Below the pieces are notes generated by a model, which saw nothing but the letters and a program-made list of their open reading frames with translations, was not told where the DNA came from and did not search any database. This document shows, one piece after another, positions 29,113-38,010 of a stretch of 64,000 nt of DNA; positions within the stretch are counted from its first letter, which is position 1; every line of letters starts with the position of its first letter. Source of the DNA: Pelagibacteraceae bacterium AG-426-E17 (lineage in GTDB: Bacteria > Pseudomonadota > Alphaproteobacteria > Pelagibacterales > Pelagibacteraceae); contig QCNP01000001.1 of assembly GCA_003210095.1 (NCBI GenBank), positions 852,001 to 916,000 on the forward strand. The letters are read 5' to 3'. The position numbers were made by a program, and so were the translations under genes.

Positions 29113-29345
29113 TAAATAATTTCGTAATCTTCGATTACTAAATTTGCCAAGAGTTTTTTACATATTTCTTCGACATTTTTTTTCGCATCTTTCTCATTTT
29201 TAATATCTGTTTCGATTTCAAAGTATTTTCCCTGCCTTACTTCATTCACATCGATAAAATTCATACTATTTAAAGTTTGTTGTATGGCTTTTCCTTGAGG
29301 ATCTAAAACACCTTTTTTTGGTGTAACAATAACTTTAATTTTCAT
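29112..29345 (-). CDS. purS: Phosphoribosylformylglycinamidine synthase, PurS subunit
   Basis: A 77-aa protein that bridges PurL and PurQ. It shows the family pattern VTPKKGVLDPQGKAIQQTL and NEVRQGKYFEIE. Length and position between purC and purQ agree. It overlaps purC by 4 nt and purQ by 1 nt. Confidence 0.95.
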   Translation of the reverse strand: MKIKVIVTPKKGVLDPQGKAIQQTLNSMNFIDVNEVRQGKYFEIETDIKNEKDAKKNVEEICKKLLANLVIEDYEII

Positions 29346-30130
29346 TTATTTTTTTTTAATTTTACAGCTTTTGGCTTTTTGAAATTAACTTCTCTTATAT
29401 TTGATTCCTCGTATAATATCCCGAGTCTTGATGCGACTTCTTTGTAAGCTTGAATTAGGTTTCCTAGATCTTTTCTAAATCTGTCCTTATCTAATTTCTT
29501 TTCACTTTTTGCATCCCATAATCTACAAGTATCAGGACTAATTTCATCTGCGAGAATAATCTCATTTCTACTGGAGTTTCTTATTTTTCCAAATTCGACT
29601 TTAAAATCTACAAGTTTAATGCCAACTCCTCTAAATAAACCGATTAAAAAATCGTTAATTCTGAGTAACTGTTTATTAATTTTCTCTATTTCATTTTTTT
29701 TTGCCCAATTAAATGCATAGATATGCTCTCTTGAAATTAAAGGATCTCCTAAATCATCATTTTTTAAGCAGTATTCAATTAATGGATCATTCAATACTGT
29801 TCCTTCAACTATACCAAGTCTTTTAGTAAGAGATCCTGTTGCTATATTTCTCACTATAAATTCAATAGGTAAAATATCCACAAACTTTATTAATTGCTCT
29901 CTCATATTCAATCTTTTAACTAAATGATTTTTTATTCCAATTTGTGATAAATTTTTTAATATATGTTCAGATATTCTATTATTTAATACTCCTTTTCCGT
30001 CAATAATCGCTTTTTTTTGATTATTAAAAGCTGTAGCATCATCCTTAAAATATTGAATTACATAATTTTTATCAGAAGTTGCATAAATTACTTTAGCTTT
30101 TCCTTCGTAAAGTTTTTTCCCTTTTTTCAT
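29342..30130 (-). CDS. purC: Phosphoribosylaminoimidazole-succinocarboxamide synthase
   Basis: SAICAR synthetase (262 aa), joining aspartate to CAIR. It opens with GKKLYEGKAKVIYAT and contains IEFIVRNIATGSL, LVDFKVEFGK and DEISPDTCRLWD, all standard for the family. The length is slightly above the usual 235-255 aa because of a Lys-rich tail. It overlaps purB by 1 nt (TAATG) and purS by 4 nt. Confidence 0.97.
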   Translation of the reverse strand: MKKGKKLYEGKAKVIYATSDKNYVIQYFKDDATAFNNQKKAIIDGKGVLNNRISEHILKNLSQIGIKNHLVKRLNMREQLIKFVDILPIEFIVRNIATGSLTKRLGIVEGTVLNDPLIEYCLKNDDLGDPLISREHIYAFNWAKKNEIEKINKQLLRINDFLIGLFRGVGIKLVDFKVEFGKIRNSSRNEIILADEISPDTCRLWDAKSEKKLDKDRFRKDLGNLIQAYKEVASRLGILYEESNIREVNFKKPKAVKLKKNK

Positions 30131-31422
30131 TATTTAAATACTCTTTTAAAAATTAAATTTACATTTTTAAAATGTTTAGAATAACTAAAAATAATTTTAA
30201 GTTTTTTAGATGGAATTTTACTCATTATATATTTGTCAGACTGTATAACATTAAACAAATCTAAATTTTCAGCAAAGCACTTTTTTGCATAATTTTGAAC
30301 CATTCTGTAGGACTTTTCTCTTGATAAACCAGTTTTTGTAAGCTCTAACATTAGCTCTTGAGAAAAAATTAAGCCCTTTGTGATATTTAAATTTTGCAAC
30401 ATCTTTTTTGGGTAAACAATCATGTTGTCCAGTATGTTTGAAAGTCTTACCAATGCAAAATCTAAAGTTATATTTGCATCAGGCCCTATATTTCTCTCAA
30501 CACTTGAGTGTGAAATGTCTCTTTCATGCCATAAGGCTATATTTTCAAGTGCAGGCACAACAGAGCTTCTAACCATTCTTGCTAGCCCTGTTAAATTTTC
30601 ACTTAATATTGGATTTTTTTTGTGTGGCATAGCAGATGAACCTTTTTGTTTTTTTGAAAAATATTCTTGTAACTCATAAACTTCAGTTCTTTGTAAATGT
30701 CTTATTTCGGTTGCAACTCTTTCAATAGATCCTGCTATTATCCCTAGAACTGAAAAATAAAACGCATGTCTGTCTCGAGGAATTACTTGAGTTGAAACCG
30801 GTTCAATTTTTAAACCTAGTTTTTTTGCAACATGTTTTTCAACACTTGGATTAATATTTGCAAAAGTGCCAACAGCACCTGATATTGCGCATGTAGATAC
30901 CTCTTCAATTGCTAATTCTAATCTTTTTTTATTTCTTTTAAATTCTGCATAATAAGATGCTAATTTTAAGCCAAATGTAATAGGCTCTGCATGAATACCA
31001 TGACTTCTACCCATACAAGGTGTGAATTTATATTTCTTAGCTTGTCTTTTTAAAACTTTTAAAATTTGATCTATATCTTTAAGAATTATTTTACCAGACT
31101 GAACTAATTGTATATTAAAACTAGTATCCAAAACATCAGATGAAGTCATACCTTGATGAAGATATCTTGCTTTTATACCAGCTTTTTCAGTAACAGAAGT
31201 TAAAAAAGCAATTACATCGTGTTTAACCTGTCCTTCAATTTGATGAATTCTTTTTACATTAATTTTTGCTTTTCTTCTTACAATTGATGACACACCCTTA
31301 GGTATTTGACCAAGCTTTTCCATTGCTTGTGCTGCAGCTATTTCTACATCAAGCCAAATTTTATACTTATTCTCTTCAGACCAAATACTTGTGAGTTCTT
31401 TTCTGGAATATCTAGATATCAT
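30130..31422 (-). CDS. purB: Adenylosuccinate lyase
   Basis: Fumarase/aspartase-superfamily lyase (430 aa) acting twice in purine synthesis, on SAICAR and on adenylosuccinate. It shows the superfamily signature SSAMPHKKNPILSENL (about residues 260-275), the HGIHAEPITFG segment and TSSDVLDTS. Start and stop overlap map and purC by one base each. Confidence 0.96.
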   Translation of the reverse strand: MISRYSRKELTSIWSEENKYKIWLDVEIAAAQAMEKLGQIPKGVSSIVRRKAKINVKRIHQIEGQVKHDVIAFLTSVTEKAGIKARYLHQGMTSSDVLDTSFNIQLVQSGKIILKDIDQILKVLKRQAKKYKFTPCMGRSHGIHAEPITFGLKLASYYAEFKRNKKRLELAIEEVSTCAISGAVGTFANINPSVEKHVAKKLGLKIEPVSTQVIPRDRHAFYFSVLGIIAGSIERVATEIRHLQRTEVYELQEYFSKKQKGSSAMPHKKNPILSENLTGLARMVRSSVVPALENIALWHERDISHSSVERNIGPDANITLDFALVRLSNILDNMIVYPKKMLQNLNITKGLIFSQELMLELTKTGLSREKSYRMVQNYAKKCFAENLDLFNVIQSDKYIMSKIPSKKLKIIFSYSKHFKNVNLIFKRVFK

Positions 31423-32192
31423 TAATTATAAGGAGGCCTCTTTAAGTTTTTAACAGATTCTGTAAAAATTTCATATCCATTATCAGTTATACCAACTGTA
31501 TGTTCGAATTGCGCAGATAAACCTTTGTCTTTAGTCACGGCCGTCCATCCATCATTTAAAATTTTAACCTCATATTTACCAGCATTAATCATTGGCTCTA
31601 TGGTAAATGTCATCCCAGGTTGTAGTTCAGGTCCTGTATCCTTTTTTCCATAATGTAATACATTTGGACTTTGGTGAAATACATCACCTATACCATGTCC
31701 ACAAAAATCTCTTACAACACTAAAACCTGCTTTTTCCACATGTGTTTGTATTTCATGACCAATGTCACCTAGCTTTTTACCAGGTTTTAAAATTTTAATT
31801 GATTTCATTAAAGACTCATAAGTAACATTAATTAAATTCATTGATTTGACTGAGGGTTTTCCTACAGTAAACATTCGACTTGTATCACCGTAATGATTGT
31901 GAACTACTGCTGTCACATCGATATTTAATATATCTCCATCTTCCAAAACTCTCTCACCTGGTATTCCATGACAAACAACATGATTTAATGATGTGCATAT
32001 AGATTTATTAAAACCCCGATAATAAAGTGGGGCAGAGTGGCCACCATTGTCTTTGATAAATTCATAACACAACTCATCTATTTTATTAGTGCTTAAACCA
32101 GGTTTAATATAATCTGTAATCATGTCTAGGGTGCTAGATGCAAGTGACCCCGCTTTTCTCATTTTTTCAAATTTCTCAGAATAATTATTCAT
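31422..32192 (-). CDS. map: Methionine aminopeptidase type I
   Basis: Removes the N-terminal methionine from new proteins (256 aa). The five metal ligands are recognisable: Asp in LNIDVTAV, Asp in YGDTSRMF, His in CGHGIGDVFHQSP, Glu in FTIEPMI and Glu in QFEHTVGIT. The ORF opens with a TTG at 32195; the adjacent ATG at 32192 is the likelier start. It overlaps sfsA by 8 nt and purB by 1 nt, placing it inside the purine operon. Confidence 0.96.
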   Translation of the reverse strand: MNNYSEKFEKMRKAGSLASSTLDMITDYIKPGLSTNKIDELCYEFIKDNGGHSAPLYYRGFNKSICTSLNHVVCHGIPGERVLEDGDILNIDVTAVVHNHYGDTSRMFTVGKPSVKSMNLINVTYESLMKSIKILKPGKKLGDIGHEIQTHVEKAGFSVVRDFCGHGIGDVFHQSPNVLHYGKKDTGPELQPGMTFTIEPMINAGKYEVKILNDGWTAVTKDKGLSAQFEHTVGITDNGYEIFTESVKNLKRPPYN

Positions 32193-32871
32193 CAATAATA
32201 TTTATTTTTTTTTCAATTTTAATTTCTTTGTTACTCAATAAACATCTATAGGCTAAAAACTTCACGCCACTCTTTTTAGCTATTAAATAATTTTTGTAAT
32301 AATTTAAATCTATATCTTTAGCTATTTTAAAGTTATTAATACCTTGTATTTGAGTTAAAAATAAGACAAATGGTTTATAGCCTTGTTTTAAAGCTTCAAT
32401 TAACTTTTTTAGATGTTTGGTGCCTCTTTCAGTAACAGCATCAGGAAATTCAGCTATTTTTTGATCTCTTAAAAGAGTAACGTTTTTTACTTCAATTATA
32501 TTTTTATCGCATAAAAAATCGAACCTAGTATCACTTGAAAACTTAAATTCAGGTTTAATATTTTTGATGGATTTAAATTCATTTATCAATCCCTTGTTCA
32601 ATCCGTCAGCAACAATTTTATTTGCTCTATGAGTGTTTACTCCGACTAATTTTTTATTAGCTTCTATTATTTCTAAAGTAAATTTCAGCTTCCTTTTTGG
32701 ATCGTCGTTTTTAGATAAAAATACTGTATTATCTTTATCTAAAAGACCTTTCATTGAACCTGTGTTAGGACAATGAGCTGTAACTATCGAATTATTTACT
32801 TTTATATCTGTAAAAAATCTTTTATATCGCTTGATTAATTTGCCTTTAATTAAAGTATTGGTAAATTTCAT
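32185..32871 (-). CDS. sfsA: SfsA family protein (sugar fermentation stimulation protein A)
   Basis: A 228-aa protein with SfsA motifs: VTAHCPNTGSMKGLL, SDTRFDFLC, IIEVKNVTLLRD and AEFPDAVTERGTKHLKKL. The arrangement resembles a restriction-endonuclease-like fold; the family's role is not settled (proposed nucleic-acid binding, named from E. coli maltose-metabolism effects). The ORF could extend to 33021, but that part crosses into the divergent gene and is unrelated to the family, so I use ATG 32871. It heads the pur operon; only 22 nt separate it from the divergent CinA-like gene. Confidence 0.9.
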   Translation of the reverse strand: MKFTNTLIKGKLIKRYKRFFTDIKVNNSIVTAHCPNTGSMKGLLDKDNTVFLSKNDDPKRKLKFTLEIIEANKKLVGVNTHRANKIVADGLNKGLINEFKSIKNIKPEFKFSSDTRFDFLCDKNIIEVKNVTLLRDQKIAEFPDAVTERGTKHLKKLIEALKQGYKPFVLFLTQIQGINNFKIAKDIDLNYYKNYLIAKKSGVKFLAYRCLLSNKEIKIEKKINIIDE

Positions 32872-32893
32872 TATATTTAATTTATATTTGTAT

Positions 32894-33637
32894 ATGTCAA
32901 ATAAGAAAGAAATAATTGCTGGAATTATAATAATTGGTAACGAAGTACTATCTGGTAGAACCAAAGATATCAATACAAGCACTCTCGCCACATGGCTAAA
33001 TTCTTTAGGTGTAAAAGTCAAAGAAGTAAAAATTATACCAGATGAAGAACAAACAATTATAAATACTGTTAATCAATACCGTAAATCTTATGACTATGTA
33101 TTCACTACTGGTGGAATTGGACCAACACATGATGATATAACAGCAGAGTCAATTTCAAAAGCTTTTGATATAGAGTACGGTTTTCACAAAGAGGCATATT
33201 CAATTCTAGAAAGTTATTATAAACCAGGTGAGTTTAATGATGGTCGGCAAAAAATGGCAAAAATGCCAGTTACTGCCAATTTAATATATAACCCATCAAG
33301 TGGATCGCCAGGTTTTAATGTTGAAAATGTTTTTTGTTTACCAGGGGTACCATCAATAATGCAGTCGATGCTTGGTAGTTTAACAAATAAAATTGCAGGC
33401 GGTGAACCTATCCTAAGTGAAACAATAAACTTGAGGACTGTTGAAAGTGAAATTGCAAAATCTTTAACCGATGTACAAAATAAAAATACTGATGTTGAAA
33501 TTGGTAGCTATCCCTTTTTTAAAGCAGGCAAACTTGGAGTAGCAATAGTTCTTAGATCAACAGATAAAAACAAAATTGAATTTTGCAAATCAGAAATAAT
33601 AAAATTCGTTAAAGATAAAGAAATTCAAATAGTCTAA
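32894..33637 (+). CDS. Molybdopterin-binding domain protein, CinA N-terminal-like
   Basis: A 247-aa protein with the MoCF/CinA fold: IIIIGNEVLSGRTKDIN at the N-terminus, FTTGGIGPTHDD (about residue 75) and VFCLPGVPSIMQSM. It lacks the C-terminal nicotinamide-nucleotide amidase domain of full CinA, and the length fits the short COG1058 proteins. CinA-type domains hydrolyse ADP-ribose or NMN-related compounds in some species, so a nucleotide-salvage role is possible. The ORF track starts at 32831; ATG 32894 fits the family start and avoids overlapping sfsA. Confidence 0.85.
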   Translation: MSNKKEIIAGIIIIGNEVLSGRTKDINTSTLATWLNSLGVKVKEVKIIPDEEQTIINTVNQYRKSYDYVFTTGGIGPTHDDITAESISKAFDIEYGFHKEAYSILESYYKPGEFNDGRQKMAKMPVTANLIYNPSSGSPGFNVENVFCLPGVPSIMQSMLGSLTNKIAGGEPILSETINLRTVESEIAKSLTDVQNKNTDVEIGSYPFFKAGKLGVAIVLRSTDKNKIEFCKSEIIKFVKDKEIQIV

Positions 33638-33643
33638 TTCAAA

Positions 33644-34048
33644 ATGTTATATTTTGCCTACGGTAGTAACTTAAATCATTTTCAAATGAAAAAAAGGTGC
33701 AAGGACTCTAAATATATCAAGAAATTTGAAATCAAAGACTTTAGACTTACATTCAGAAGTAAATATGGTGTTGCAGATATAGAGAGTAAAAAAAATTATT
33801 CAATACAAGGCGGTCTTTATGAAATATCTAAATCAGATGAAAAAAAACTTGATATTTATGAGGATTTTCCAATCTTATATAAAAAGATCTATTTTGATAA
33901 TGATAGTCAAAAAATTATGGCGTACAGCATGGTTAAAAAGAGTTTATTCATTTACCCAAGTAAAAGGTATCTTGATGTAATTAAACAAGGATACAAAGAC
34001 TGTAAATTAGATATCAAATACTTAGAAAAAGCTCTTAGAAATTTTTAA
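33644..34048 (+). CDS. Gamma-glutamylcyclotransferase-like (AIG2/GGCT fold) protein
   Basis: A 134-aa protein opening with the GGCT substrate-loop motif LYFAYGSNLN. The acidic catalytic residue is expected in LDIYEDFPILYKK (about residues 69-81). Family members form 5-oxoproline from gamma-glutamyl peptides or process related amides. It lies 6 nt after the CinA-like gene and directly before azlC (adjacent with no gap), so it is probably co-transcribed with the amino-acid exporter. Substrate unproven. Confidence 0.8.
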   Translation: MLYFAYGSNLNHFQMKKRCKDSKYIKKFEIKDFRLTFRSKYGVADIESKKNYSIQGGLYEISKSDEKKLDIYEDFPILYKKIYFDNDSQKIMAYSMVKKSLFIYPSKRYLDVIKQGYKDCKLDIKYLEKALRNF

Positions 34049-34735
34049 ATGCGTTCAAAGTACGAAATTTTTAAAATTGGAATAAAAGATGTTGCACCAC
34101 ATTTGTTATCAGTTTTTCCTTTTGGAATAATATTTGGTGCAATTGGCATTGAACTGGGTTTTAGTCCATTATTCACTTATGCAACTTCTTTAATAATTTT
34201 TGGTGGCGCTTCACAAATAGTTTTTCTACAACTTTTATCTGGTGGCGCATCTTCATTAATTGCAATTACTTCTGTTGGGGTAATAAATTCAAGACATTTT
34301 TTATATGGCGCAGTATTATCTGAATATTTACAAAAATTATCTTTAATTAAAAAACTTTTAATTTCTTATTTTATAGTCGATCAAGGATTTGCTGTTTCAA
34401 ATCAGTATTTTAAAAAAAATCCAACTGAGGAATTTAATCATTATCATCTAATTGGTTCAGGAATAATATTGTGGTTTATCTGGCAGGTTTCCACAATAAT
34501 GGGAATTTACTTAGGATCTATTGTACCTGAGGAACTTGGATTAAAATTTGCAATTCCTCTAACGTTCATTGCAATAATAGTAAATGAGTTAAGAAAATTT
34601 GATCATGTTTTAGTTATGCTAGTTTCAGGTTTAGCAGCTACTTTTTTTTATAATGCCCCCTTCAAAACCTACATAATAATTTCACCACTCATTGGACTTT
34701 TTGCAGCGATGGTAATTAATAAATTAAAAAAATGA
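34049..34735 (+). CDS. azlC: Branched-chain amino acid exporter large subunit, AzlC family
   Basis: A polytopic membrane protein (228 aa) with the AzlC opening APHLLSVFPFGIIFGAIG, INSRHFLYGAVLSEYL and ADQ-type VDQGFAVSN. It forms the LIV-E type branched-chain amino acid efflux pair with AzlD, whose gene follows with a 4-nt overlap. It would act in the inner membrane and relieve amino-acid excess. Confidence 0.9.
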   Translation: MRSKYEIFKIGIKDVAPHLLSVFPFGIIFGAIGIELGFSPLFTYATSLIIFGGASQIVFLQLLSGGASSLIAITSVGVINSRHFLYGAVLSEYLQKLSLIKKLLISYFIVDQGFAVSNQYFKKNPTEEFNHYHLIGSGIILWFIWQVSTIMGIYLGSIVPEELGLKFAIPLTFIAIIVNELRKFDHVLVMLVSGLAATFFYNAPFKTYIIISPLIGLFAAMVINKLKK

Positions 34736-35043
34736 CCTGGACTTCAATTTTTATAGCTGGAATTTTAACTTATTTTACAAGAATGAGCATGGTTACATTG
34801 ATCAGAAAAGAAATGATAAGTGATAATTTAAGAAAGATTTTAAATTATGTACCATCTGTAGTTTTCCCTTCAATAATATTTCCTGGGGTTTTGTTAGATG
34901 ATTTTGGAGCCTTCGTTACTATAAGTGATCCAAAAATATTTGGAGCTTTAACTGCTTTAGTTATTGGGTTTTTTACAAGGAATGTTATTTTAACAATTGT
35001 ATCAGGGCTATCTTCATATTGGATTGTTATTTTTGTTTTCTAA
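34732..35043 (+). CDS. azlD: Branched-chain amino acid exporter small subunit, AzlD family
   Basis: A 103-aa membrane protein with AzlD features: GILTYFTRMSMV near the N-terminus, LNYVPSVVFPSIIFPG and ALVIGFFTRNVILTIVSG. Its small size, hydrophobic segments and 4-nt overlap with azlC support the pairing. It ends convergently with the GH13 gene, with 4 nt of stop-region overlap. Confidence 0.88.
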   Translation: MTWTSIFIAGILTYFTRMSMVTLIRKEMISDNLRKILNYVPSVVFPSIIFPGVLLDDFGAFVTISDPKIFGALTALVIGFFTRNVILTIVSGLSSYWIVIFVF

Positions 35044-36773
35044 TTAGATAACCAAACTGTTTCAGAAGGTTTTAAGGATAATCTTTTACTAATAATGTTA
35101 ACTTTTTTACTTAAAAGGTTTTTATATTTATCTTGATTGTTAGCTAATAAAACACTTTGTGATTTTGAAGACATATTTGTAATACAAATAATAGTTTGTT
35201 TTTTATCTAAACTCACTCTTTTATAGGCGAGTATTTTTTTACCAAAAGATAAACATCGCATAGATGCGTTTGGATGGAATGCTTTTTGTTTTTTTCTTAT
35301 TTTTAATAAATTAGTAATATGATCGTAGTAAATTTTTTGTTTGGATTTTTTATCTTTTAAAAATCTATCTAATTTTGACTTGTTCCATTTATATCTGTTA
35401 AGGTCTCTTTTATTATTAGATATAACATATTTATATTCGTCATTAGCCTTGCCAAATATTGAATTAAAGTAAACAGCAGGTACACCCTCAATCGAAAACA
35501 TTATTGCATGCGCAGAGACATATCTTTCTAAAGAATATAATCCTTTTTTATCATAATCAGTATTTTTGAAAGCGTTAAAGAGAGTTATGTTGACTTCATA
35601 AACTTTTTTTTGTGCTTTATTTATTTTTCTATAAGAAAGTTGAGCTCCATTTTTCCTTAATCTTTTAAATAAGTTATTAAGGGTACCCTTGTTTAAATAA
35701 CCCTCAGCAGGTCTCATTCCTATACCATCATGTGAAGCAATAAAATTAAAATAATTATTTTTAAATTTTGTAGATGGTAATTTTTTTATCCACTGATTTA
35801 ATTTTGAACTATCTTCAAAAAGAAAAGCATGAATTAAAAGGGGAGGTAGTGTAAAATTATATATCCAGTTAGCTTCGTCATTCTTTTTTCCAAAATAACT
35901 TAAGTTTTCTTTTTCAGGTAAATTAGTTTCAGTAATTAAATAAGGTGAATTTTGTAAGGAGTTACATATTATTCTTAGTAATTTTATTATTTCGTGAGTT
36001 TGCTTGAGATTTATACATTTAGTACCGCTTTCTTTCCATAAGTAGGCAATTGCATCTAGTCTAAAAATTGATACTCCATGACATGCTAAGTTGATCATGA
36101 TTTTAATAAAACGCATTAAGACTTTTGGGTTTTTAAAATTTAAATCTATTTGGTCAGAGCTAAATGTTCTCCATATAAAATCAGGTTTATTAAATACATG
36201 AATCTTCTTAAGTAGTTTATTTTCCCGTGGTCTTACAACTTTAGAAACATCAAATTTATTATTTACTTTTAAAAAATAATCTTTACCTGGTGATTTATTT
36301 CTCAAAAAATTTTTAAACCATAATCCCTTTGAGGAAGCATGATTTATAACAATATCAGCCATAATATTATTTTTTTTTGAAAAATTATTTATGTCTGCCC
36401 AAGATCCTAATTTACTATCAATTTTATAATGATCTTTAACAGCAAATCCGCTGTCACTACTTGATGGATAAAATGGTAAAAAATGTATCGTATTAAAATA
36501 CCTTGATAAATTTTTGTTATAAAAATTCTTAAATGACTTAATTGAATTTATTTTTCCATTTTCATAAACACTATCACCATAACAAATCACAACCGAAGTA
36601 TCTTCGGATATTTTCAATTTTTTAGTTTTAGCTTTTAATATTTTTCTATTAGAAATTTTGATTAATTCAAAAATTTCATCAGAAAATATTTTTAAATCTT
36701 TATTGTTAAAATTTTTACTATAAATATTTTTTAGCTTAGAATTTATTTGACTTTTTACTGTGCTTGATAACAT
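35040..36773 (-). CDS. GH13_18 family glycoside phosphorylase, probable glucosylglycerate phosphorylase
   Basis: Alpha-amylase-superfamily enzyme of the sucrose-phosphorylase branch (577 aa). The catalytic nucleophile is in IFRLDAIAYLWKESGT, the acid/base in LITETNLPEKEN and the transition-state Asp in ASHDGIGMRPAEG; barrel start IHFLPFYPSSSDSGFAV is typical. DGIGMRPAEG resembles glucosylglycerate phosphorylases more than sucrose phosphorylases. The gene shares TAATG with gpgS, whose product makes glucosyl-3-phosphoglycerate, so glucosylglycerate (phosphorolysed to glucose-1-phosphate plus glycerate) is the likely substrate. Sucrose or glucosylglycerol remain alternatives. Confidence 0.85.
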   Translation of the reverse strand: MLSSTVKSQINSKLKNIYSKNFNNKDLKIFSDEIFELIKISNRKILKAKTKKLKISEDTSVVICYGDSVYENGKINSIKSFKNFYNKNLSRYFNTIHFLPFYPSSSDSGFAVKDHYKIDSKLGSWADINNFSKKNNIMADIVINHASSKGLWFKNFLRNKSPGKDYFLKVNNKFDVSKVVRPRENKLLKKIHVFNKPDFIWRTFSSDQIDLNFKNPKVLMRFIKIMINLACHGVSIFRLDAIAYLWKESGTKCINLKQTHEIIKLLRIICNSLQNSPYLITETNLPEKENLSYFGKKNDEANWIYNFTLPPLLIHAFLFEDSSKLNQWIKKLPSTKFKNNYFNFIASHDGIGMRPAEGYLNKGTLNNLFKRLRKNGAQLSYRKINKAQKKVYEVNITLFNAFKNTDYDKKGLYSLERYVSAHAIMFSIEGVPAVYFNSIFGKANDEYKYVISNNKRDLNRYKWNKSKLDRFLKDKKSKQKIYYDHITNLLKIRKKQKAFHPNASMRCLSFGKKILAYKRVSLDKKQTIICITNMSSKSQSVLLANNQDKYKNLLSKKVNIISKRLSLKPSETVWLSN

Positions 36774-37993
36774 TAAACAAATTTTTTATTATCTTCACTA
36801 ACAGCTTCATTTAATCTTACAAGAAAATCAGGTATTGCACTTTTCACTCGACTCCAAGTTGGAATAAATGGTGTATCCATTGGATTAATGTAAAAAGCTT
36901 CTCCTGCTTTCATAATATTTACCGCGAATAATTCAACCGCTTCCTCTTCTTTGTGAGAATCGAATTTTAATCCATTCATTGCAGCATCACTTCTATAAAT
37001 ATCAATTAAGTCTAAAGCAGATCTATAGTATGTTGCTTTTAAAGATCTGAAAGTTTCTCTACTAAATGAGTTTCCTTGTGTTGCCAATTTTTTTATAAAT
37101 GTTTTTATAATGTCAATTGACATTTTTGAAAGTCCTTTAGTTTCGTCATCAATAGAGAGATCCTGATGTTTATGATCATAAGCGTCTGCTAAATCAACTT
37201 GGCAAATATTATTCGGTGAAAAACTTCTTTGCATTTCTGATAAAATTCCAACTTCTATACCCCAATCTGATGAAATTCTTAATTCTGGTAATACATTACG
37301 TCTGAATGAAAATTCACCTGCTAATGGGTATTTAAATGATTTCATAAAATTTAGATAGTCACTTTGACCTATAGTTTTTTCTAATGCTGTTAACAAAGGC
37401 CCAACCAAAAGTCTTGCCACTCTTCCATTCATTTTATTATTTGCAATTCTTGGATAATAACCTTTACAAAATTCAAAGTTAAACAATGGGTTTACAACTG
37501 GATAAAATAATTTGGCCAACATTCTTCTATCATAAGTTTTGATATCACAATCGTGTAATGCAACAGATCTTGCGGTATCTCTAGCTATACACATTCCTAT
37601 ACAATACCAAACATTTCTACCTTTACCCATTTGGTTTGGTGCTAAATTTTTCTTCTCCAACTCACTATCTAATTTTTTAAGTTTAGGTCCATCGTTCCAT
37701 AAAATTGTGAAAGGAACATTTATTTTTTTAAAAAATTTCCAAGCCTTTTTAGCTTGGCTTTCTGAAGCTTTATCTAACCCAATAATAACGTGGTTTAAAT
37801 ATTTTGTCTTACTTATTTGACTTACTATGTTAGGTAGTGCAGCACCTTCTAATTCTGAATATAAGCATGGAAGAATTAATTCCATTTTTCTTTCTTTAGA
37901 AAAGCTCAATAAATTTTTTTCAATCTCTGTTGTAGATTTCGTACCAAAATCATGCAGTGTAGAAACTATTCCATTTTGAGAAAAATCACCCAT
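36773..37993 (-). CDS. gpgS: Glucosyl-3-phosphoglycerate synthase
   Basis: GT-A glycosyltransferase (406 aa) that would join glucose from an NDP-glucose to 3-phosphoglycerate. It has the metal-binding ALHDCDIKTYDR (DxD-type), the acceptor region NQMGKGRNVWYCIGM, KGYYPRI and AGEFSFRRNVLPELRISSDWGIE, all found in GpgS-type enzymes. It lies between the phosphatase gene (17 nt upstream) and the GH13 phosphorylase gene, forming a compact synthesis-plus-recycling cluster for the osmolyte glucosylglycerate. Confidence 0.92.
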   Translation of the reverse strand: MGDFSQNGIVSTLHDFGTKSTTEIEKNLLSFSKERKMELILPCLYSELEGAALPNIVSQISKTKYLNHVIIGLDKASESQAKKAWKFFKKINVPFTILWNDGPKLKKLDSELEKKNLAPNQMGKGRNVWYCIGMCIARDTARSVALHDCDIKTYDRRMLAKLFYPVVNPLFNFEFCKGYYPRIANNKMNGRVARLLVGPLLTALEKTIGQSDYLNFMKSFKYPLAGEFSFRRNVLPELRISSDWGIEVGILSEMQRSFSPNNICQVDLADAYDHKHQDLSIDDETKGLSKMSIDIIKTFIKKLATQGNSFSRETFRSLKATYYRSALDLIDIYRSDAAMNGLKFDSHKEEEAVELFAVNIMKAGEAFYINPMDTPFIPTWSRVKSAIPDFLVRLNEAVSEDNKKFV

Positions 37994-38010
37994 AAGTTAT
38001 TCTAGTAACA

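Noticed and set aside
32872-33021. N-terminal extension of the sfsA ORF
   Set aside because: Overlaps the clearly coding CinA-like gene on the other strand and has no SfsA similarity.
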